Positions 35,558-46,241 of a stretch of DNA of 64,000 bases are shown here, piece after piece. The stretch covers positions 682,001-746,000 of the forward strand of contig CAWGMT010000009.1 in assembly GCA_963823675.1 (NCBI GenBank). Reading direction: 5' to 3'. The stretch's first letter is position 1. Every line of letters begins with the position of its first letter. The notes beneath the pieces were generated by a model that had not been told where the DNA came from, did no database searches, and worked only from the letters and a program-made list of their open reading frames with translations. Both the position numbers and the translations under genes were made by a program. Origin of the DNA: CAWGMT01 sp963823675 (GTDB taxonomy: Bacteria > Planctomycetota > Planctomycetia > Isosphaerales > Isosphaeraceae).

Positions 35558-38535
35558 TTACGGCACCCCCTGGCTCTGAAGATACCGGAACAGATCCCGA
35601 ATCTGCGGCTCGGTCAGCTTGTCGAGCAGGCCCTCGGGCATGACGGAGACATCCGACGCTTTGATGGCCTCGATCGAGTCGCGCGCGATCACCGTTTTCT
35701 GCCGGTTGCTGTCGACCAGGGTGAGCTGACGGTCGTTCTCGTCGATAACCAGGCCGGTCATCACGCGGCCGTCCCGCAGGGCGACGGTTTGTCCCTGATA
35801 TTCCTTGCGGACCAAGGCGCTGGGATCGACCAGGCTCGTCATCAGAAAATCGAGGTCGCCGCGATCGGCGCCCGTCAGGTCCGGGCCGATCGTCTCCCCG
35901 TCATTCCAGAGCTTATGACAGACGGCGCAATTCTCCTTGAAGATCGGTTTGCCACGAGCTGCGTTGCCCTTGTCACCCTCGGGCAGGAGGCCGCGGATCT
36001 CGGCGATCCGCTGCTTTTTCTCGGGCGATCCCACGCGCGGCACTTTTCCCCAGACGGCCTCGAGCCGATCGAGCAACGCGGGATCGGACAGTTGCGTGAC
36101 GAGCTGGACGTGCGACGGCTTCAAATCCTTGGCTGCGATCTGGCCGCTCGCGATCGCCTCGATAAGCGCTTTGGCCCATGCCGGCCGGCCGCAGAGGAGT
36201 GCGAGTATCCGCTCACGCGCTCGGCCCGTCGCGGACGGGTAAAAGTTGAGCAACGACGCGGCGGCCACGGGCTGCGGAAAACTCGCCAGGGCAGAGATCG
36301 CGGCCAGTGCGAGCGACTCGCTGGGCCGGCTCCGCAGCAAGGAGACCAGAAGGGCGAGATCTTCGGGGCGTGCGAGCTGGCCGATCAGCTCGATCAGCGA
36401 AATCCGCTGCGCCAGCGGTACCCCGTGCTGGCCGGCCAGCTTGATCGCGGCCTCGATGGCGGGGCGATGGCCCATGCGTGCGAGGAGACAAACGAGCACC
36501 GGGCTCGGCGCGGGTTGCGACTGCTCCCAGATCCGCGACAGGGAATCGACAAGCGGCGCGGGAACCCGCTCGAGCCGCCTGCCCAGAAGACCCTGATCCA
36601 TTCCATCCAGGATGCTGGCGACTTGATCGTTCTGCGGCGCAGCCGCCAGAAACCGAGCACAGGCGGCGAAATCGCCGTCGGTGGCGTCGGAGGCCAGGGC
36701 GCGGGCCGCGCGCTCCAGGACCGCGACCTTGACCAGCGGGGCGCGCTGGGCGTCGGCCGTGCCGAGGTAAGACACGACTGCCGCGCGATCCCGTCGCAAC
36801 TGGCGTTCAAAGGCCCACCAGATCAGGTTGGGGATGTGTGTATCCTTTCGATCCTCGTCGCGCGCGGCCAGCCGGTCGAGCATGGGAATCGCATCGGCGG
36901 CCTCCCACCGCTGGCAGCTCGATGCGAGCTGGCTGCGCACTTGCGGATCGGGCTCCCGGGCCGCGAGTGCAACCAGCTTGGCGCGCAGGCCGCCGTTCAT
37001 GCGGCCATCGTCGCCCAGGAGACGGATGGTCCACCGGCGCACGGCCGCCAGCGGATGCCCGAGCAACCCGAGGGCCGTGCGGTCGTCGAGGCCGCCGCTT
37101 ACGCTCAAGGCCCAAAGATCCCTCAGGGCAAGGGTCTCGTCTCGGTCCGAATCGATCATGCTCAAAAGCGACGGCACGACCGCGCGGTCGTGGCGCTCAG
37201 CCAGGATTCGCCGCGCCATGGCGGCTTGCCAATCGTTCGCGCTGGTCCGAAGCGCGACCAGCTCGGCACTCGTCAGCCTGGCGAGATCAAAGGGAGCGAG
37301 TTTCCGCCGCTCGCCATAGACGACCCGATAGATCCGGCCGTTGGATCGATCCCAGGTGTCGCGCGGATCGAGATGGGCTGCGCGCTTGTCGTACCAGTCG
37401 ACGACGTAGACTGCGGCGTCAGGACCGACCAGAAGGTCGATCGGCCGGAACCAGCGGTCATGAGCGTCGATGAGCGTGCCGCCGTGGCGGCCCGCGAAGG
37501 TCGAGCCGTCGTGCTTGAGCTCATGCCAGTAGACGGCGTTGGAAAGCAGGTTGCCGGCGATGAACGCGCCCGGAATCGGGCCGGCAGCAGGTCGCCCTGG
37601 TAGATGATCCCACCCGGAGTGACGTGTCCGCCCTTCTTGGTTCCGTGATAAGCGACCGGGCCGAAATAACCGTAGGCGTGGGGATTGTGCAGCGGGCCGT
37701 GCTTGGCGAAGCCCTTGACATAATAGCCTCCCTGCACCATGTGGAACGTGATGTAGGCGCCGTTGGAGCTGCCGAAGGCGTTGCCGGTGGCGTCGAAATC
37801 GAGGCCCCAGGTATTTCCTCCCCCCTCGGCGAAGACCTCGAACCGCCGGCTGAGCGGGTGATACCTCCAGATGCCCTGTTGAAATTCATGGCCGCGGATC
37901 CGCGCTGTGACCGTGCTCCCCTGAGCACCATAGAGCCAGCCATCGGGTCCCCATGTCAGCGAGTTGACCGTCGCGTGGGCGTCCTGGAGACCGAAGCCCG
38001 TCAGCAACACCTCGGGATCGCCGTCGGGCCGGTCGTCACGATCGCGGTCGGGATAGAAAAGGAGATAGGGAGCCTGGCCGACGAATACGCCGCCGTAGCC
38101 CAGCGCCATACCCGATGCGAGGTTGAGCCCTTCGACGAAAATCGTGGCTTTATCGGCTCGGCCGTCGCCGTCAGTATCCTCCAGGATCTTGATCCGATCG
38201 GCGCCCCGAGGTCCGCGGGGAGGCGGCTCGGGCACCCGGTCGTACTCGGTCCGCAGATACTGGTCGACGTTGACCGGCTTCAAGCCAGCCGGGTTGGGGT
38301 ATTGCAAGTATTCGATGACCCAGAGCCGCCCCCGCTCGTCAAAGCTGGCCGAAAGCGGCTGCCGCACCATGGGCTCCGCGGCAAAGACCTCGACGTGAAA
38401 CCCCTCCGGCACGACCATCCGGCGGACCGCTTCATCCGGAGTGAAACCGCCGGGCTCTTCGCCCGCGAGCGCCCCAGCCGAGAAGGCCAGAACGGCGAAG
38501 CCTACGATTCCTGTTCGGGTAAGGCGTCGTGGCAT
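35558..38535 (-). CDS. PVC-type membrane-bound dehydrogenase with HEAT repeats and c-type heme, one frameshift
   Basis: The N-terminal part has a signal peptide (MPRRLTRTGIVGFAVLAFSA), then the beta-propeller common to this family (VPEGFHVEVFAAEPMVRQPL, DTDGDGRADKATIF, GPDGWLYGAQGSTV). After a frame change near 37575 come KHDGSTFAGRHGGTLIDAHD and VVDWYDKRAAH, then alpha-helical HEAT-like repeats and a C-terminal cytochrome c domain with CAVCHK heme site, IGPDLTGADRG and a distal Met region. Length if joined is about 992 residues. The family is hugely expanded in planctomycetes and is thought to oxidise sugars or other substrates in the periplasm. The start at 38535 was chosen for the signal peptide. 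Confidence 0.88.
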
Positions 38536-38600
38536 GTCAGTCAACCTCGCCAAGCCTTCCAGAGGATTAAGGATGAAAGACGGCGGGCGCCCCGTTCTTT

Positions 38601-38635
38601 TTCCCCCCCTTGCGAAGGGGGGGCCAGGGGGGGTG
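38601..38635. repeat. C-run/G-run palindrome, copy 2
   Basis: CCCCCCCTTGCGAAGGGGGG then GCCAGGGGGGG forms a hairpin just upstream of the PVC dehydrogenase start. Same family as 27479-27511 and 54582-54617. The surrounding gap 38536-38918 has no gene that I recognise. Confidence 0.8.
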
Positions 38636-38918
38636 CTCCCGGCGCAACCAACTACAGGGTGTGCAAACGGGCTTCTTCCGCTTGCCTCGTTGCCGCTCTG
38701 AGAAAATGTGACTGCCCCTCCGAGGCGAGCAAATAGCGCAACACCAAAAGGCCGAAGCGCGGCCACTCGTCCGGAGGTCGCGGCCCGATCTCAAGCGTGC
38801 TACCAAAGCGGTTAAACTATTGTTGTAACACGGGCAAACACGAGATCCTAGTGATCCGTCACTCGAAGATTGACGGATCACTCGCCTGGCTGTTCCAGTG
38901 CTACTCACGCCCGACCGT

Positions 38919-39634
38919 TCAGATGTCGGGGAATGGGTCTCGTGCGGACTTCCAGGCCGGCTTGGCGTCGTACGGGTAAAGATCGTGATAGAGGATGGCG
39001 ATCGAAAGGCAGTAGATCGGGCCGGTGAAAAGCAGCCCGATGCCGCACAGAAGCGCCCCGCGCCAGCGAGGAGGGATAGGACGAAGTGGAAAACGGTTGC
39101 GGTCAACCACTGCGATTTGAGTGTATGCCAGCTCTGGATCATCGCTCCAGTCGCGGGCAGCCTGGCCTCGACCACCAGCGGCAGGGTGAACATGAAAACC
39201 CCGGCTGCGATCAGTCCGGGAATCAGGAAAAACCATAAACCCACGAATATGGCGGCGCCATAAAGCACCGATCCCAGGACGACGTCGAGCCAGACGTCGG
39301 TGATGGCGAATAGATCTTCGACGCGAGGCGTTCGGCCGCGAATCTGATTGCCGGCCATCCGGAACATCCCGGCCAGGAAGAAGCCCGTGATGACGAATGA
39401 GACGAGGTACTGGACGACCCCGTGGGCCGGAGTGATCGGCCAGCGAAAACCCCCGTGATGCCCCCGATCGTGGATACCCAGCACGCTATACACTGCGCCG
39501 GTCAAGATCACGTTGCCGACGAGAACGACCAGCATCGCCAGGGACCAGACGCCCCAGTGCCGCTTGTAGAGCCGCCAGGCCTCGCCGATGACGCTGAACC
39601 GCACTACCGGCCATGTGGCATGTCCAAACGACAT
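38919..39634 (-). CDS. Polytopic membrane protein of unknown function, one frameshift
   Basis: Joined, the protein has about 238 residues with four or five hydrophobic segments: WSLAMLVVLVGNVILTGAVY, VQYLVSFVITGFFLAGMFRM, VVLGSVLYGAAIFVGLWFFL and, after a frame change near 39065, GALLCGIGLLFTGPIYCLSI. It ends ...WKSARDPFPDI. The pattern IGEAWRLYKRHWGVW near the start recalls glycerophosphoryl-type or BPSS1780-like membrane proteins, but no function is known. In the unshifted frame it would run on as low-complexity sequence to 38567, which supports the shift. Confidence 0.72.
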
Positions 39635-39753
39635 CGTAACCCTCGCTCTGACGGCGCGCGATCCGATCTCGAGCTGGCAAACTGCGACCGCTCGAACTTC
39701 GGGTTCGCAAAGATCGTCCTGGTTCTATCTTCTTGTTCGCGATTGGGCGGGGA

Positions 39754-42063
39754 TTATTTGGCTTGTCCCTTGGCCGCTTCTTTGCGCTCGATCTTCCCGT
39801 CCTTGGGCTCAATCACCTTGGCGTCCTGGTCTACCTTGAGGTTTTCAAGCGTGGTCAGGATCCCGGATGGCCATCGGATCGTGACCTTGTCGACGATGGT
39901 TGCCGGCCCCACGCCGACTAAGACCCGGTGATCGTTGGTGCCCATCATGCTGTAGCCGCCCTTGCGCTGGCGGTAAATCGTCCGCCCGCCGGCGACGATC
40001 TCGAGCTTGGTGCCGATGGCATCGCGGTTGCTCTTGGTACCCTGGAGCACGAACCGGATCCAGTGGTTTTTCGTCTTGGTGTCGTTGCGCAACAAGGCGG
40101 CATGTCCGTCCTTGTGATTGACCGCAATGTCGATGTCGCCGTCGTTGTCGATGTCGCCGAAGGCGGCGCCGCGCGCGACATGCTTCGTATCGAAATAGGT
40201 CCCGACGTCCCGGGTCGAGATCCGGAACCGCTTGCCTTCGAGGTTGCGAAATAACAGGGGGATCTCCTCGTAATCGACCGGCTGGCCGAGCAGCCTGCGG
40301 TTATTGTCAACATGCCCGTTGGTGAGAAAGAAGTCAGGCCAGCCGTCATTGTCGAAGTCGGCCAGGGCACAGCCCCATTTCACCCACGGCATCGTATCAG
40401 AGGCCAGGCCGAAGAATGCGGTGTTGTCGTAAAAGACCCCGTTGCCGAAATTCTGGTAGAGCGTGGCGTACTCGTTCGTAAAGTTGGTGACGATGAGCTC
40501 GGGTAGTCCATCCTTATCGCCGTCAACGTCCTCGGCGTCGACCCCCATTCCAGACTGGGCCATTCCGTTGATGTCATACGCGGCTCCGGAGATTTCGGAC
40601 ACGTCATCGAAAGTGCCATCGCCGCGATTGAGGAACAGGAAGTTGGGGTTCATGTCGTTGGCCACGTAAAGATCGATCAAGCCGTCGTTGTTCAGGTCGG
40701 CCGCCACCACGCCGAAACCGTGCCCGTCGTTTCTAGGCTCGGGAACCCTCACGCGTTTCTTCTCATTCGTCTTGGGATCGTTGATCTCCTTTTCGACCGT
40801 GATCACGCGGTCGTAGACGTCGGTGAACGTCAGGTTGCCATTATTGCGGAAGAAGAGGTGCTTCACCGTCTTGATCACCCGGGGCGAAGTATACAGCCAG
40901 ACTTTCTTCTTCTCGTCGCCCACCCGCCTGTGGTCGTCGGGATAAACCCAGCGGCCGTAGTTGGAGACATAAATGTCGAGATATCCATCGTTGTCGAAGT
41001 CCAGCATGGCACCGCTCGACGACCAGTTCGGTGGGATTTGACCGACGATCGCCGTCACGGCGGTAATGACCTGGTGACTCTCGCTCGCACCAATCTCCTG
41101 GGAAGGCGGCAAGAGCTTGAGCTGCTTCTTCAATTCCGAGAATTGCTGGGCTTGATGCGGCCGCTTCGCCTCATCAGTGTCCACGACCATCTCGCCATCA
41201 CGGTCGAAGATACGGAGGTGCAGCACGCCATCCACCGAGCCGACGACGATGAGATTCTTGCCCTCGGCGGGGACCTCCTTCGCGTCATCCGCCAGCAACT
41301 TGATTCGCAGGCCAGCGGAGTGGGGGGCAGCGATCCCCGCCTGCTCGCTGATGTCCTTGAAGGTCCCATTGCCGTTGTTGAGGTAAAGGACGTTGGGCCC
41401 GTAATTGCACAGGAAAACGTCCTGGTCGCCGTCGTTGTCGATGTCGCCGGAGATGATCCCATGGCAAAAGCCGCGGTAGCCCAGTCCCGACGCCTCGGTG
41501 ACATCCTTGAAATGGTTGCCGCCCAGGTTCTTGTAGAGCCGATTGGGCCCCTTCTCGGCCGTTCCCAAGGGCAGCAAGGTGGCCGTGGCGAAATAGATGT
41601 CGAGCAAACCGTCGTTATCGTAATCAAAGACAGCCACGCCCGAGCCGTTCGCCGTCGGAAAATGCTTGTCGTCGGTCATTCCCGAAAAGTGCACGAAATC
41701 GATCCCGGCATCCTGGGCGATCTCGGCAAACCGAAACGGGCTCGACTCGGTTTGCTTGGTCAAGACGACCGGCGCAGGGATCACAGCCAGCCGGTCTCCC
41801 TCAATTTGGACCATCTTCGCCTGGTCGCCCTGGCCGGGTGCCTCCTTCCCCGAGGGGCCTCGGCGTGGAGTCGCGAGGCCAGCGGCCGAAGCCACCGACT
41901 TTGCGCCGGAGGCTGTCGCCGGCGAGCGAACCGAGCTGCTCGCCGACGGCAGCGAATTACCCCCGGAATCGCAACCCGCGAGCAAGATAGACATTCCCAA
42001 TCCGACCCAAAGGCAGGTCACGATCTTCGCCGGCGAGAGCCGCCTCGTATGTTCCGAACTCAT
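39754..42063 (-). CDS. CRTAC1-like VCBS/FG-GAP lipoprotein with ASPIC/UnbV domain
   Basis: The 769-residue product has a lipoprotein signal (lipobox LLAGC near residue 30). It contains many FG-GAP/VCBS calcium-loop repeats, for example FDYDNDGLLDIYFATATLL, GDIDNDGDQDVFLCNYGPN, DFDNDGYLDIYVSNYGRWV and DLNNDGLIDLYVANDMNPN, consistent with a seven-bladed propeller. The last 100 residues form the ASPIC/UnbV domain (GTKLEIVAGGRTIYRQRKGG, TIRWPSGILTTLENL). Proteins of this kind are outer-surface or periplasmic and of unknown role. AGGAGTG precedes the ATG. Confidence 0.93.
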   Translation of the reverse strand: MSSEHTRRLSPAKIVTCLWVGLGMSILLAGCDSGGNSLPSASSSVRSPATASGAKSVASAAGLATPRRGPSGKEAPGQGDQAKMVQIEGDRLAVIPAPVVLTKQTESSPFRFAEIAQDAGIDFVHFSGMTDDKHFPTANGSGVAVFDYDNDGLLDIYFATATLLPLGTAEKGPNRLYKNLGGNHFKDVTEASGLGYRGFCHGIISGDIDNDGDQDVFLCNYGPNVLYLNNGNGTFKDISEQAGIAAPHSAGLRIKLLADDAKEVPAEGKNLIVVGSVDGVLHLRIFDRDGEMVVDTDEAKRPHQAQQFSELKKQLKLLPPSQEIGASESHQVITAVTAIVGQIPPNWSSSGAMLDFDNDGYLDIYVSNYGRWVYPDDHRRVGDEKKKVWLYTSPRVIKTVKHLFFRNNGNLTFTDVYDRVITVEKEINDPKTNEKKRVRVPEPRNDGHGFGVVAADLNNDGLIDLYVANDMNPNFLFLNRGDGTFDDVSEISGAAYDINGMAQSGMGVDAEDVDGDKDGLPELIVTNFTNEYATLYQNFGNGVFYDNTAFFGLASDTMPWVKWGCALADFDNDGWPDFFLTNGHVDNNRRLLGQPVDYEEIPLLFRNLEGKRFRISTRDVGTYFDTKHVARGAAFGDIDNDGDIDIAVNHKDGHAALLRNDTKTKNHWIRFVLQGTKSNRDAIGTKLEIVAGGRTIYRQRKGGYSMMGTNDHRVLVGVGPATIVDKVTIRWPSGILTTLENLKVDQDAKVIEPKDGKIERKEAAKGQAK

Positions 42064-42431
42064 GAGAGATCACTCCTGGCTGCTGCAAATCAGAAATATA
42101 AACTCGATGATCACTTGACCACCCGGCGACAATCCCCGGCGCGGTCGGCTTCATTCACGCAACCGCAGGCTTGCGCAACATCGAGCGCATTCTAGCATGG
42201 TCCGGCTTCGGGTGTCTGCACGGCATGTGGTCCGATGCCCGCATCGCTTGCGCACCCGCTCCAGTCGCCGGAATAGCTAGCTCCGCGCGGGAATCGGTTC
42301 GATTTGTCGAAAAAAGACTTGCCGACGGCAAAGTTCGCACCTGTTTTGGTCAACATCCGATCGCGGGACAGACGATGCAAGAATCAACCAGACTTGGAGA
42401 TCCAGCATCAGCCTAATGACGGAGCTGACGG
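42064..42431. other. Intergenic region between divergent genes
   Basis: About 370 bases separate the divergent VCBS lipoprotein gene and the unknown secreted protein gene. I see no gene, repeat or clear promoter. It should contain both promoters. Confidence 0.4.
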
Positions 42432-44591
42432 ATGCCATGGGATGCGAGGCTGAGCTTAGCGACTGTGACGGTTCTGATTGCGCTGGCACGCCCCGCCTTC
42501 GGGGCCGCGCTGGCGCCGCCAACTTATGTCAACGTGGAGCGCTCGATCGAAGCGATGCGCCGGGGCGGTTCAGGCGCAGCGGGGAATGCCCCCTCACAGG
42601 CTGGTCGCCGCAACGCCCTCCTCGACTCCCTGCTCCAGGACCTGCGTGCCTGCTCGAAGGCCGCCAGCCTTTCGGAACGCCTGCAAGCGCTGGAACGCCT
42701 TGACCAGAAGGCTGGTGCGCTGGGATCCGTTGGCGAATATCCCGGCGCCGACCTGTACCGCGATCTCGAGCGCTGGCTACAGCCGCGGCTGCGACTGGCC
42801 CGGGCCATGAAGCAACTCACCGATCTGGTCGCCGCGCCGGCCGGCGGCACGGACAAGGACGGCGATTCCCATCGGGCTCACTGGCTCGATTTCGTTGAGA
42901 AGAACCTGGGGCAAGCCCTGCGCGAATACGATGCGGCCGACACGGTCGCTCTGCGCCAGGCCGCGCTCGAGCGGATTCACGGCGCGCTCGAAACGCTCAA
43001 GCGGAACAATCAACGCTATCCCTGGGGGCCCTCTTACGAGCTGCAAGCGGCCGCGAGCGAGCTCTTCAACCAGCCGAATGTCCACATCCGCGCCGATCTC
43101 GCGACGGTCCGGCCGGTTTTTGAGCGGAACATCATCACGACCGGTCCCGTCCGCCGCAAGCAGTATGTGTCGCAATTGACCGCCGGCCCCAAGACCGGCT
43201 TTGGGCTCTTGACGAGCAACGCCGGTATCGCCTTCTTCAACTCGCAGCGCTACACGAGCGTCACTCCGGTCTGGGACTTCCACGACCAGATCGCAGCGGA
43301 TGAGCAAGGCCAGCGAGCAGCGCGGATGTATCATTTCGACTGCACGACTTACGACTGGGCCGAGCTGACCATAACCACGGTGATTTCAACCGCCGGCGTG
43401 TCGTTGGCCCCGTGTTATCACCACACCATCGACGCCTCGATCACCACGGAGCCGGTCTGCGACCCTCACGCCCACGTCCTCCGCACCCTCGCATCGCTGG
43501 CGGGCATGGATCAACAGGCGATCAACGACCGCGTTTACGAGCAGTCGATCAAGCAATTTCGGGAGCGCATTCCGGTCGAGGCCCAGGAACAGGGCGAAGA
43601 GATGACCGCCAAGGAGGCCGCCAAGCGCTCCGCCGCCCTGCGCGAACAGTTCATCGTGGGTAACGATGGCGTGGCCCTCGGCCGCCGGATCGTGATCAGC
43701 GGCGTGGCGATCGGATCTCGCCCGGATAGCGTTCTCGCCAACGGCCTGTTCCACTGGCGAGGCGCGGAACGCCCCCGCGGCGCGGATATGCCCGTACCCA
43801 CCCAGCTCCCCCGGCCCGAGACCGGCGCCAGCGCCGTCGTTCACCCCGCCTCCATGCTCACAAACCTGGCGGCGGGGTTCTTGCAAACGGGCGATATGCG
43901 CACGGTCGGCAACTTCATGATCGTGGTCAAGACTATTCCTCCCGGAGCACCCCCCAGCCAGGCCCTTGAGCTTACCCGCGACGTCGACTTCCCAACCTAC
44001 GCCAGGACCGTGGAAGACATCCGCACCGGGCGCAGGGCCAAAGGCACGGCGCTCCGGATCGCCAAACCCGCTCGGCCGCCCCATTTCAGCACGGATTCCC
44101 GAGGGTTCCTGGTCGCGTCCTTTCACGACCTCCAGATCGACGTGCCCGCCCCGTCCCTGGAAGCGCGGGGAGTGATCGGCCCTCCGGCAAAAATCTATCG
44201 GATCAAGATGCCCAATGCCGAGCTTGCGGCATCGTATCAGTTCGACGTTCCGTCACCGCGGTCGCTGCGGCTTCGGCTCAAGATCGAGGACTTCACACCG
44301 GGGAGCGGGGCGGCGGTGCTGGCGATCGATGCCGACGAAGCCAAGGCCCCCTCGCTCTCGCGCTTTTCGACGGGGATCGTGATCGGTGCACTGGGAGCGC
44401 GCCTGCGGAGCCGCCCCTTCGAGCTCTTCCCCGACCAGTCGCCGCTTCGGGGCTTCACGATCCAGTCGGTTTCCCCGCTCGACGCCAGCGGTTGGGCCCG
44501 CGTCAATCTCGTCCGATTGGCCGATGGCACCGCCGAGGCTGGGGAACAACCACCGTCTCGAGCCGACCCAGGGCAGCGAGGTCTCAAATAG
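42432..44591 (+). CDS. Large exported protein of unknown function
   Basis: The 719-residue product starts MPWDARLSLATVTVLIALAR and is cut plausibly after RPAFGA, so it is exported. I recognise no family. The first third is helix-rich and alanine-rich (LLQDLRACSKAASLSERLQA, RLARAMKQLTDLVAA). The middle holds a strand-rich part with His residues (FDCTTYDWAELTITTVISTA, CYHHTIDASITTEP). The last third is strand-rich and proline-rich. The codon use is like that of its neighbours and the frame is intact. Its neighbours are secreted proteins too, which suggests an envelope or surface role but not which one. Confidence 0.8.
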   Translation: MPWDARLSLATVTVLIALARPAFGAALAPPTYVNVERSIEAMRRGGSGAAGNAPSQAGRRNALLDSLLQDLRACSKAASLSERLQALERLDQKAGALGSVGEYPGADLYRDLERWLQPRLRLARAMKQLTDLVAAPAGGTDKDGDSHRAHWLDFVEKNLGQALREYDAADTVALRQAALERIHGALETLKRNNQRYPWGPSYELQAAASELFNQPNVHIRADLATVRPVFERNIITTGPVRRKQYVSQLTAGPKTGFGLLTSNAGIAFFNSQRYTSVTPVWDFHDQIAADEQGQRAARMYHFDCTTYDWAELTITTVISTAGVSLAPCYHHTIDASITTEPVCDPHAHVLRTLASLAGMDQQAINDRVYEQSIKQFRERIPVEAQEQGEEMTAKEAAKRSAALREQFIVGNDGVALGRRIVISGVAIGSRPDSVLANGLFHWRGAERPRGADMPVPTQLPRPETGASAVVHPASMLTNLAAGFLQTGDMRTVGNFMIVVKTIPPGAPPSQALELTRDVDFPTYARTVEDIRTGRRAKGTALRIAKPARPPHFSTDSRGFLVASFHDLQIDVPAPSLEARGVIGPPAKIYRIKMPNAELAASYQFDVPSPRSLRLRLKIEDFTPGSGAAVLAIDADEAKAPSLSRFSTGIVIGALGARLRSRPFELFPDQSPLRGFTIQSVSPLDASGWARVNLVRLADGTAEAGEQPPSRADPGQRGLK

Positions 44592-44615
44592 CCAGGCAGT
44601 CCCCAGGTGAAGGGA

Positions 44616-46136
44616 TCACCGAGGGTTGCCCGGCAAAGCAAACCCGAAGCCGGGCTGGGACGCCCGCTCTACTGGAGTTTGCCTCTCTATGCCAGTGGGC
44701 TGGGCCTCCGTGCCCGGCGGTCGCTTGCGCAGAAGTTGCCTTACTTGCAAACGGCCGGTAGGCCGGCAATGAGTTTCCGCGTTGTCTCGCGGTCGTGGGA
44801 CAGCTCGCGCGTCAGCGCCCGCGCCGAGTGTCACCGTCGAGAGTTCCGTCCAGCCTTCGTGAGTGGGCAGCTTGCTGGCAAAGTGAATCGCCGGTCGGCG
44901 CGTCCAGGGGTCGATGATGCCAAGGGCGAGCCTGTATCGGCCCGGAGCCGCGCTTGCCTCGAGCCGGCCCTCAACCTCGAACGGCCCGGGGAGCCAGGTC
45001 CGCGGGTCGCAGGTGAGCGCACGGCGGCCGACCGGATGGCCCGAGTCGTCGATGAAGGCCAGTTGGACCGGCCAGGGGTAGTAGAACGGGGCGACGCCCT
45101 CATTGACGCCGCGGATCGTGACTGCCAGCGTTCCGCGTTTGACGACCTCGGCGGCGTGGCGAATCTCCGTCAGGCGAAACTGGTAGCCCATGCGCCGCAC
45201 CAGCGACTCGCTACGCTGGCGGAATTCCGGCGACCTGGAACTATCCAAGGCGGGGCAATACGGCCCGACCCACGAGAAATGGCCGCGTTCGACCATCCGC
45301 GTCGTGTCCTCGGCCCGCTCGCCGAGCCACTGTCTCGCCCGGCTCGGGACCATCTCGCCGCCGATGGCCGCGCGCTCCCAGTTGGCCGTCCGGCCCGAGC
45401 GCCGTAGTCCGGCGAGGAACGACCAGTCCTGGCCGTTGTCGGTGTCCTGCGGAAACAGGTCGTCGTGAAAGCCGAGCCACGGCTGAGAACCGGCGTGCCC
45501 GCGACCGTAGCGGGCCATCAAGATCTTGTTCGGAAAGGCCCGCCGGTAGGCCTCGATGACCCGGCGCTCGGTATCGGGCTTGGCGTAAAGCGCGTCGCGC
45601 GGCCAGGTATGCCACTCGCCCCAGAACCCAAGGAGGCCGAGCTCGAGGAAGGCGACGCGCGGGTTTCCATCGTATCGGCGGCCCATCGCCGCGATCAGGC
45701 GCTCCATCGCCGCCACCATCCTGGGATTGTCGTAATCGGGCGAGACTCCGCCGCCGTGGTCCGTGTAGGGCGTCAACTTCACTTGATCCTTGAGCCAGTC
45801 GGGAAGCCCGGACGGCTTGGATGGGTAGTCGATGTAGACCCGAAGGACAACGTGCTTGCCCTGGGCAGCGGGCACCGACCAGTCGCGGCGTTCCCACTGC
45901 TCGAAGGCATAGCGGCCCTCCTCGGGCTCGAGCTTCTTCCACGGAGCAGAGAGAAAGACCATCGAGTAGGGTTGGTGAATCGGCCCCGCGTCGGTGTAAG
46001 GGCACCAGCCCTTGAGCGGGTTGTCGAGCGGGCCAGTCGCAGACTCGGGGCGAACCACGACTTCGCCGGCCGATACCACGGCGACGCACACCACCGCCGC
46101 GATCGATGCGATGAAACCGATCCGTCCTCCACGCAT
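44616..46136 (-). CDS. Exported DUF4832-family protein
   Basis: The 506-residue protein has a signal peptide (MRGGRIGFIASIAAVVCVAV). Its core matches DUF4832/DUF4874: NPLKGWCPYTDAGPIHQPYS, YAFEQWERRDWSVPAAQGKH, VVLRVYIDYPSKPSGLPDW, ELGLLGFWGEWHTWP, and YYPWPVQLAFIDDSGHP. The fold is a glycosidase-like barrel with a beta sandwich. The Glu residues in LELGLLGFWGEWH could be catalytic. The last 60 residues after STVTLGAG look unlike protein, so the true end may be earlier and the tail read-through after an indel. GGAGGAG precedes the ATG. Confidence 0.85.
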   Translation of the reverse strand: MRGGRIGFIASIAAVVCVAVVSAGEVVVRPESATGPLDNPLKGWCPYTDAGPIHQPYSMVFLSAPWKKLEPEEGRYAFEQWERRDWSVPAAQGKHVVLRVYIDYPSKPSGLPDWLKDQVKLTPYTDHGGGVSPDYDNPRMVAAMERLIAAMGRRYDGNPRVAFLELGLLGFWGEWHTWPRDALYAKPDTERRVIEAYRRAFPNKILMARYGRGHAGSQPWLGFHDDLFPQDTDNGQDWSFLAGLRRSGRTANWERAAIGGEMVPSRARQWLGERAEDTTRMVERGHFSWVGPYCPALDSSRSPEFRQRSESLVRRMGYQFRLTEIRHAAEVVKRGTLAVTIRGVNEGVAPFYYPWPVQLAFIDDSGHPVGRRALTCDPRTWLPGPFEVEGRLEASAAPGRYRLALGIIDPWTRRPAIHFASKLPTHEGWTELSTVTLGAGADARAVPRPRDNAETHCRPTGRLQVRQLLRKRPPGTEAQPTGIERQTPVERASQPGFGFALPGNPR

Positions 46137-46241
46137 TGGAAACTCCTCCGGAGCGAGAAACGCTGCGAACGACGGCCTTCTTCAGAATGGTAACACCTGG
46201 GCACGACGCCTGACTGCGCGGCAGTCGCTGGCCGCCTGGGA

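Noticed and set aside
35360..37603. Long open frame (747 codons) on the plus strand
   Set aside because: Antisense of the PVC dehydrogenase; no recognisable domain.
44616..44800. C-terminal 60 residues of the DUF4832 protein as a domain
   Set aside because: Arg/Pro-rich sequence without pattern, likely read-through past the natural end.
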